Source of the DNA: Penium margaritaceum | Taxonomy: Eukaryota > Streptophyta > Zygnematophyceae > Desmidiales > Peniaceae | Length of the DNA: 49,327 bases | Assembly (NCBI GenBank): GCA_023375785.1 | Contig: SZWC01004807.1 | Span: 21,875 to 71,201, forward strand | Direction: 5' to 3' | Shown: piece by piece, positions 41,987 through 49,327 of the stretch | How positions within the stretch are numbered: the first letter of the stretch is position 1 | How the letters are laid out: every line of letters begins with the position of its first letter | Program-made: the position numbers and the translations under genes | The notes under the pieces: model-generated | Database searches by the model: none | What the model saw: the letters and a program-made list of their open reading frames with translations, nothing else | Told to the model about the DNA's origin: nothing

Positions 41987-42436
41987 CCGTACTAGGACGT
42001 GAAAGGTGGTTGAATAATTTTTTTGACCACTTTTTTTTGTCTTTATCCCTATTAAAATCGGCTGTTTTTGGATTTTCCCCTCATTCCGGTTTGTGGTTAT
42101 ATTGGTAATTCGTAGTTTGGCTCACCGGCAGTGTTTGACACTTGTGAGATGCGTTGGTGTGGTCATGAACGACTTCGCAAAACGTGTGATGTGCAGCTGT
42201 GAGCACGTGCACCGCACTAGACGCTCGCTGTGCCGCATTCAAATTTCAAACTTTAAACTACGATCTCCGAGAGAGAAAGGCACACCTGCGGAGTCAAGAC
42301 CACACTGATAACTTAATATGTCCTTGTTTCAACTGCCCCACCATGATTTTGAATTTGTCCCAAACACCCACACCTCTACCACACTTTGTCTTCATACTTT
42401 TTCATTTTTTCCTCCACCTTTCATGTACTAGTACGG
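41987..42436. mobile_element. TIR DNA element, 450 bp, 23-bp TIRs, TA target
   Basis: Ends CCGTACTAGGACGTGAAAGG... (41,987-42,009) and inverse CCGTACTAGTACATGAAAGG... (42,414-42,436) agree at 21 of 23 positions, and TA flanks both sides (41,985-41,986; 42,437-42,438). The first seven bases CCGTACT are shared with copies 2 and 3, but the inner part of the TIR differs, so it is a sister subfamily. GC-rich core, no coding capacity. Confidence 0.85.
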
Positions 42437-42438
42437 TA

Positions 42439-45400
42439 TCAATAGATGCTTTGGTCATGACATTCAATGGGCCATTGTTCTTGAATTCCATGGCATGCAT
42501 TAGCTGAACCATTCTAATCAAGTTCTGGCTCCATGGGAAACGTTTGATGTACACTATAGTCTAACGTGACACACATCCATGGATGCAAATCCACCTAAAA
42601 AATCTTCCGTTGTCTTATTAATAAACTAGCAGGTACAAAAAGATGATTAACTGCCAATGTCTGTTGAAGATCAGTTTACCCCTAACAACATCAGTTGCTG
42701 TACCATGCTTGTAATGTAACATGGCACTGGCAATTCCATGTCATGCTTTTGGCTAGTTTAATGTCAGAAAACATGACTTCGTAAGAGCACATGATACATC
42801 ACAGATGTATTTTGCCATCGTCATCTCAATTTGTGAGACTGTCTTAACTCTCCACTTGAAATTGGCATCTCCATTCATAATTCATGAGACAAATGGAGTC
42901 CAACTCCACAAGGGCGTCTTGTACGAGTCCGTCTGATGTCAACATTTGGGCCTGACACACTTATCATCGTTTCTTTTCCCCCCAAAATATCTTTTTCATG
43001 CTTTCAGGTGGGCCATCCAGATGGAGATGCCAACATATGGCTGGCATGTAGCTACCAGCTTTGAGGGCCATCTCCATGGTTGCAATAATTGGATACAACC
43101 TCTTGGCCATGTTGTACTCCCAACCATGTCATAGTCGGATTTGGAGAGAACAAGAGATTCCCCTGGTACCATGAGAATGCACACATGAAAATGGCTTCGC
43201 CTTTGCACCATCAAGATTGCATGGCCATTAGATTTCCACAAACTGGGAGAAGGAACTCATGTTGCGGAAATCGGCTTGATAGCTATTGCTCATTGGTATC
43301 TGCTGTGTACTAATCTGTTGGGTGAATATGGTCTGAAGGTCTCACCTTATGTATGCATTCTTCTCTTGTTTTTTACATTCAGCCACCCAATTTAGATGTC
43401 AAGAAGCATCGTTTGTTGTCATCAACTGCCGCATCGTGGGTTTCTCAAATAGTGGAAGTCACTACGAGGGGGGTTTTATCCTGTACTGTATGCGTACATT
43501 GTCCTTTGGGGGGTTTTTCCTTGCTGGATGTTGTTTTCCCCTTTTACTCATATCATGATACAGCTTCATGATTCATTACGTGTTTGGCTTCAGCCGGGTA
43601 ACTTATTCTCCTTCTGTCACCTGATGAGGCATTGTTTGTCAATGGACCTGCCATTCATCAATCCTGTGCTAGTCAGACCACATCGTGGTCAAACTTGATT
43701 CGGTGCGTCCATTGGCCATGAAATTTGAGATGGCAGTCCCTATTGGTACAAATATCATGTGATATGAGATAATGTACCATAAATTATGAGAGTCGATGTC
43801 TCTGTATCTTGTACCGATGCTTGTGCAAAATCTTGCACCACAAGAAGTGCAGTGCTCCTCATCATGATTGTACAAACTCCGTACCTGCACACTGTCTAAC
43901 AGTGTGGGTTGGCTAGATGCACACCCTCTGCATGACATTGTTCCGTTGAAGTTTGGAATTCACTGCCATAATGAGCTCATTTCACATTGAAAGTCACGCA
44001 CCACGCAGTTTACTTGATAGGGCGAGTGTCAACTGATGTCGTCTGTTTGAATGAAACATCATAATGTGCGCGTTATCTCCATTTCTTTGATCTTACTGAC
44101 TATGTTGGTGCTGTAATCAAGGAAGAAAAGCTGTCTGAGATAGATTCATGTGCATTCCCTTCATGTTTTCTGTTGATATCGCATGCCAGATATGAAGTAA
44201 TTGTGATAGGTTGCAATGAATTGCGTACATCATCCAACAAAGAGGCGTAAGATTTCAGCCATCACTGTGAGCTCACACGTGGCTAATTCATGTAGAACCT
44301 AGCAAGGAGACAAGGATTGCACTAGTTGACTCACTAGCCTTACCAACGGCCTTCTCAACAAATCTTCTAGTGGTACCCATGGAATTCACAACACTTCTTT
44401 GGGATAGGATTCTCCTAGACCATCCAAATCACCCTAAGCCACACTACTACTTTTGGTTAGACCGGGGGCCGCCAGGATGTGGATGTGAGTGGAATTCCAA
44501 TAACTCAACAACATCAGTATTGAAAAACACTATCCTCTCCATGGAGTATCTGGACTTTCAAGTCAACTTTGAGGAGCTAGAATCTTTTTTGAACACTTGA
44601 CGTAGGGAGTGGTTATCACCAGTTTAGCACATCCGATGAAGATATCAAGGAAATTCTGACTAGGTGCTTCATTTTCACACTTGTGTTGCTCGGTCTCATG
44701 AATACCCTTGCATTTTTTATAACGGTGAAGAGAAGTATTTTTTGCGCATTTCTCAATTGTTATGTTTTCATATACCTTGATGAAATACTCACGTGCAACT
44801 TCACCACAGAGGAGTACGATGAACATTGTTAAAGAGATATTCAATTCCTACAGAGATGAAGTTTTACATAAACCCTTGAAGTAAAATAGTAGCAACTGTT
44901 TTTTGGAACAATATTGGCAGCTGATGGATCACTGTATATCTTAAACAGATAGTCGTAGCTGATGGTCAGCCAAAGCCAACGGTTATGCATGATTTTCGAT
45001 TACATTATAGTTTTTTTCTTCCAAACTCACTTGGAAGTCAAATAAATAGGCATTGGGGTGACGAGAAACAAGAAGCAGCCAATCATAGGGTTGGCGCCTT
45101 GGTGCAAACCCTACAGTTGCTAGATTCTTGATCAACTATGTTGTGGCTCATGATGCATCTTATTGAGAATTCAGAGCCATCCTCACAGAAGAATACGGGG
45201 GTAGATAGTAGCCCCAAATTGTGTAGGCCCAAGCTGAACAACGTGTTGCACAGAAAAGATGCACTTGTAGAATTGTACACAGTCAATTTGTGGTTGTGCT
45301 ACCACTATTTTCTTCCAGTGGCAAGACTTCTATAACATTTTGAATCAGGAATGTGTGGATTTTTCTTTTTCTCAAGTAGTGATGAAGCAAGCGGTGATAA

Positions 45401-47439
45401 CCATTGTACATACCCTGGTCATACTTAGCAACGCAAACATAAAGCTACAAGGAAGCTTAAATCCAATGGTTAGGACCATTTACAATTAGGGTGATGGGCT
45501 TGCTGGTATCTGCAAACATACGGCTACAAGACAGCATGACCATTTGCCCTATCTTCCACATCAGTTTTTTCAAGATGTAACAAGACCATGATGAGAACTT
45601 CCTAGGACAAGAAGTACCCTTGCCACTATCCATACAAGTGGACAAGGATGCAAAGTATGTGATCAACACATAATCAAACACCAAACATGGGGAAAATTGA
45701 CTGGATACATTCCCTAGTGGCAGGGCTACAATGTAGCGCACAAGTATTGAAAACCCTACAACAACCGCAAAGATGTTGATGATACAATCGATTACTCATT
45801 AGTCGGCATCGGACACCACTACATAGCCCCACAAGGTGTCATGTCTTTATGCACATGTCCCTAAACCTAGTGTGTGGCATTTTTTTTCTTACATGCATAG
45901 CTCACCATGTGCCAATTTCCAGATTTCTACACCAAAACACCGTGGCCATTTACAGACAACTACCTCACCTGAATGTGTTCCAGCCATGGAGTTCAGGTTA
46001 GCTTCAGAAACCTCGAGGGACAGACAATGAAGTATCACAGAATTTGAAGGTAAAAATGCAATTTTTTTTTTATGATTTCTACAAGGCGCTAAAGATTTCC
46101 AAAGATTGTACTGCTTGTTCTTGAAGCTCCCTGACTTACTGGAGAGGTTTTGCATCTTCCAGTGATATCATGAATCCACACATGCTGCGCGTGTTGAGTG
46201 CCTAAGGCTTCAACTATCCTCACAGTCAAATTGATGTACTCGACTGTTTTGAAACTTACCACCAAGTTACACTCGTACCTGATCCCAAAGTACCCAACCG
46301 TCCTATTTTACAACAATGTACTTGCTCCTGTACTTCATCGCAATAAACTTTTTGTAATACCTACTGCAAAATGGTTGCTCTACATCTTGATGGATTGCAG
46401 TGAAAGGAAATGGAGAGAGAAAAAACTTCAGAAAACCCCATGATCCATGAGTTTGAATGTTAAGGAAATAAGGAATCCTTAAACAAAAATACTATACATA
46501 AAGCTTTTAGCAAAACTTCCATGCAATGACTTAAAAAATGTCACGTGTTGCTACATCATGAGTAACACGGTACTACCTGTTCTCATTACAACCACGTGCA
46601 CTTAAAACATGCGTACAAGTAACCACAGCTATAGCACCCATCATCAAGGGAAAAGATTCATGGCGGTTGCCAGGATAACTACAGATCTAAGGGGAATGAC
46701 ATCTGGAAGTGGGTAGAAACTAAAGGGGGAAGATTTGAGCTTGCACCATACATACGATGACCCAACATGGCTTTGTTACATTGTATTCCAAGTGTACTAA
46801 GCACTTCTAATTTCCAGGTTGATAGTTCTTAGGGATCGTGTTGCCAGCTCTTCTGGTGTGCATTCATCATCCGACTCCATAATCATTCCAGGTGGACAAA
46901 CTCAACGTCTAAGGGTGGCAGCAAGGCTCTGTGCTAGAGCCTCAAATAGGTGGAATTGTTAACTGGCCCTATAATTCACTCACCACTCTCACTCTTAGTT
47001 CCTCCCATTAAGTCAAATACTTTACCTCCCATCCATGGCATCTCTTCGTGCATAGTGTTTTCTGTTCAATCTGTGAGCCCTACTCCCAATTCTCCACTCT
47101 CCTTCATTACTTGTACTACTTACTGAATCCATGGGAGAGTCTCTTAACATCCAAGAATCCATCCTTTAATAGCAAGAGTTCCAGGTCCAAAACCTTTGTG
47201 GGCGCTACATTTACCATTCTTAGCTTCCTGCCCCTGCCGACAGCTTTTGGTTGCATCATCGAAATCAGCTTCGGAAACCACAATCGTGGGATTAGAACTA
47301 CCCCGGGTGGTATCTTTAACCGGAACAGCTATGCGGCCACTCTTTTTCACCACATTTTGGCCCCAACCCAGTGGTGAACACTGCAGCCCGCCACTCTCCA
47401 GCTAATTGTGGACAGAAATTAGGCAGTATTAGTAGCAAT
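42439..47439. other. No recognised gene
   Basis: Moderately AT-rich DNA with short overlapping frames on both strands (all under 95 codons), no domain, no terminal repeats, no tRNA-like structure seen. Confidence 0.5.
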
Positions 47440-47920
47440 TGTTGCCAATCCTGGTGGCAATACCACCAGCACAGAAGCTCCATATTGCTTATATGCCCCT
47501 CCTGTGTCCTGGCCACAGCTCTTTGGCTGCCATTCCTTGATGGTAGGTGTGATACTCGATACTACAGTTGCTGATACCTTCACTGCCATTACAGGCAGTG
47601 GCATTCCTCAAATGCTATCACCCAGTAGCATCTAGAACTACTGTCATTGGCAGGTGTCACTCTAAGAAGTAGCAGCACTTCCTGTGCAAAAATAAGTACC
47701 GCTTGCGGTGGCAATCACCACTCTTGGAAATAGCACTATCTGCTAACATTATCAGCATCAATGTCAATACCGGGCGTGCTTCTTGCCTTAGTAGATGTTC
47801 GAAAGAGCAATCCTCACCACCGCTTCTGGAAATATGCATTCATCTACCGCTTGTGCGATAGCTAGCACCAATCTTGGTGGCAGCCACCACTCTTGACAAC
47901 AGAACTACCAGAAAATGAGC
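47440..47920 (+). repeat. Degenerate dispersed ~40-bp repeats
   Basis: Units related to CTTGGTGGCAGCCACCACTC / TTGACAACAGAACTACC occur at about 47,450 (CCTGGTGGCAATACCACCAG), 47,703 (CTTGCGGTGGCAATCACCAC) and 47,873 (CTTGGTGGCAGCCACCACTC). Each has a short internal palindrome GGTGG...CCACC. More eroded pieces (CCATCCTTGACAGTAGCA, CCATCCTTGAAATTAGCAGC) appear at 47,951 and 48,418. Confidence 0.5.
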
Positions 47921-49162
47921 AGCCTGCTGTACACTGACCGTGCCCGCTACCATCCTTGACAGTAGCACCATTACATTGGCGGCTGCATTGCCCCACTTCG
48001 AAGAAATGTCACTTCCTTCCTCCTGTTACTTTGAAGTCCAATGTCACCAACTCTAGCGTGAACCTCCTCTCTGAAGATCGAGAAGCTTGGTGCATGAACA
48101 AGGTGAAGGGTGACAGCAGTTATTGCTCTAAAAGAGAGTGACAACATCGTGAATGTCTATTAGAGGAGAACAAGCATCCGGGGACTTACAAGGCCTACAT
48201 TGCGTAGTGGATTGAGAGGAGGAGTAGGAAGCAGAGTGGGTTCACCAATGTATGATAATTCTAGAAGAAAACTCCATTGCCTCGATGTGTTGGAACTCCA
48301 ACTCATTCTCCATCCCAAAAATGTATACGTCAAACACCAGTAAGAGGCTGTGAGCCTCTACATCTAGTGAATTTTGGTTGTATGTTCACATGTCCTTGCC
48401 TCATACTACTGAACTGCCATCCTTGAAATTAGCAGCAGCCAGAAATTTTGATCCCATTTGTGCTATTGCTACTGTATAGACATTGCAGCAGCTGTTGCAA
48501 CAAATTCTACTACCACGGCATGCACAATTGTACCCCAAATGGCACATCCTCTGGCTCTATACCGGAGGCATACATTTCATTAGTATTGATAAGTCTAATA
48601 GCCATAACAACCATGACACAGGTTTTGGTTGCTGCCTCCTTTGTAGCATCTACTATTACTTCTGCTACAACTGTTGTGTCTTCTGCCATCACTTTTATTC
48701 CCAATTCTGTTTGTTGTGCCCATCGTTACTACACATAGTACCTCACCGAAAACTCTTCACATCACCACCCTCGTCTCCACCACTTTATTAATAGCCTCTC
48801 TATCTAAGTGGCACTCATGGACGGTCTGCAACTCACTGTTTCCACAAATCTGACAGTGTCCATCCTCACTGCTTCAACCGCTGCCCCCATCCAATCACTC
48901 TTTTCCATGACCTCCTAGTCCTCCTCGTGGTGGTATATATTTTGTCTCGTGGTTTTTTGTGTCTCTTGCTACATTTGTTCCCTTTAAAATGGTGTCTTTA
49001 CGTGGTTCTTGCAGCCCAACCACCCTTTAACCATGACCACCCCATTCTCCCATGTCCACTGGAGTAAGAATACCTCTATGATATATTCATCCATATTCAT
49101 CATCTACATTATTCTTCACATAAAACTAGGTATGATTGTACAACATTGGAGGTATGGCCGAC

Positions 49163-49166
<4 letters not shown>
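47921..49166. other. No recognised gene; GCA/GTA-rich
   Basis: Continuation of the repetitive style above, with Ala/Thr/Val-coding bias in a 96-codon plus frame (48,448-48,738) and a 64-codon minus frame (48,510-48,704). Compositional rather than genic, as both strands are open. Confidence 0.4.

Positions 49167-49206
<40 letters not shown>
49167..49206 (+). repeat. (TC)20 microsatellite
   Basis: Uninterrupted TC dinucleotide run of 40 bp. Confidence 0.98.
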
Positions 49207-49210
<4 letters not shown>

Positions 49211-49327
49211 AAAACTCGCAACAATGAAGTTGAGAGGATTGGGCGTACTTGAAGATGAGAATTAGGAACATGGAAACAAATTTGGTGATGGAGGAATGAA
49301 ACCTACTGTTCCAGGACACCCTCCAAA

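Overview
The window looks like nuclear DNA of a large, repeat-rich eukaryotic genome from the plant (streptophyte/green) lineage. Evidence: plant-type LTR retrotransposons (a chromodomain Ty3/gypsy element, a second gypsy element, a Ty1/copia element and a TRIM). The gypsy primer-binding sites resemble the 3' end of a plant initiator tRNA-Met (TGGTATCAGA...). There are no operons, ribosome-binding sites or dense reading frames. An early-diverging streptophyte such as a charophyte would fit, but the species cannot be fixed from this sequence. I found no intact host protein-coding gene and no rRNA, tRNA gene or CRISPR array. Most reading frames present are shadows or microsatellite translations.

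Layout. 1-1290: a degenerate GATATA hexanucleotide array with a 183-bp higher-order duplication. 1.3-9.7 kb: AT-rich DNA holding two very decayed minus-strand reverse-transcriptase relics of Penelope-like type (about 4.7-6.3 kb and 8.7-9.7 kb); the first seems to keep a trace of the GIY-YIG endonuclease downstream of the RT. 11,108-16,990: a minus-strand chromovirus (gypsy-1) with both LTRs, PBS, polypurine tract and a broken gag-pol. 17,182-17,807: first copy of a TA-target TIR DNA element family. 19,926-20,248: a complete 323-bp TRIM with a perfect 5-bp target duplication. About 20.84-28 kb: a second minus-strand gypsy element (gypsy-2), truncated at its 3' end and interrupted in its RT by a second copy of the TIR element (22,708-23,209). 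28-35.9 kb: no recognisable gene, a third TIR element (30,301-30,864) and faint coding traces. 35,889-41,684: a minus-strand copia element with 653-bp LTRs, one continuous gag-pol frame broken only by six nonsense codons, and no RNase H. 41,987-42,436: a fourth TIR element of the same or a related family. 42.4-49.3 kb: no recognisable gene, ending in a (TC)20 microsatellite.

How the parts relate: the window is a layered graveyard of mobile elements. Relative ages can be read directly. The Penelope-like relics are oldest (almost every frame broken). The gypsy elements follow (diverged LTRs, many frameshifts). The TIR element in gypsy-2 is younger than gypsy-2. The copia is youngest (frame intact, about two dozen LTR differences by eye). 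All six retroelements lie on the minus strand.

Main points for follow-up: the paired Penelope-like relics; the TIR family with its precise TA insertion in gypsy-2; the TRIM; the copia primer site, which matches the anticodon region rather than the 3' end of initiator tRNA-Met; a tRNA-like box A/box B module inside the copia LTRs; and a 265-bp duplication around an NN gap in one copia LTR that is almost certainly an assembly error.
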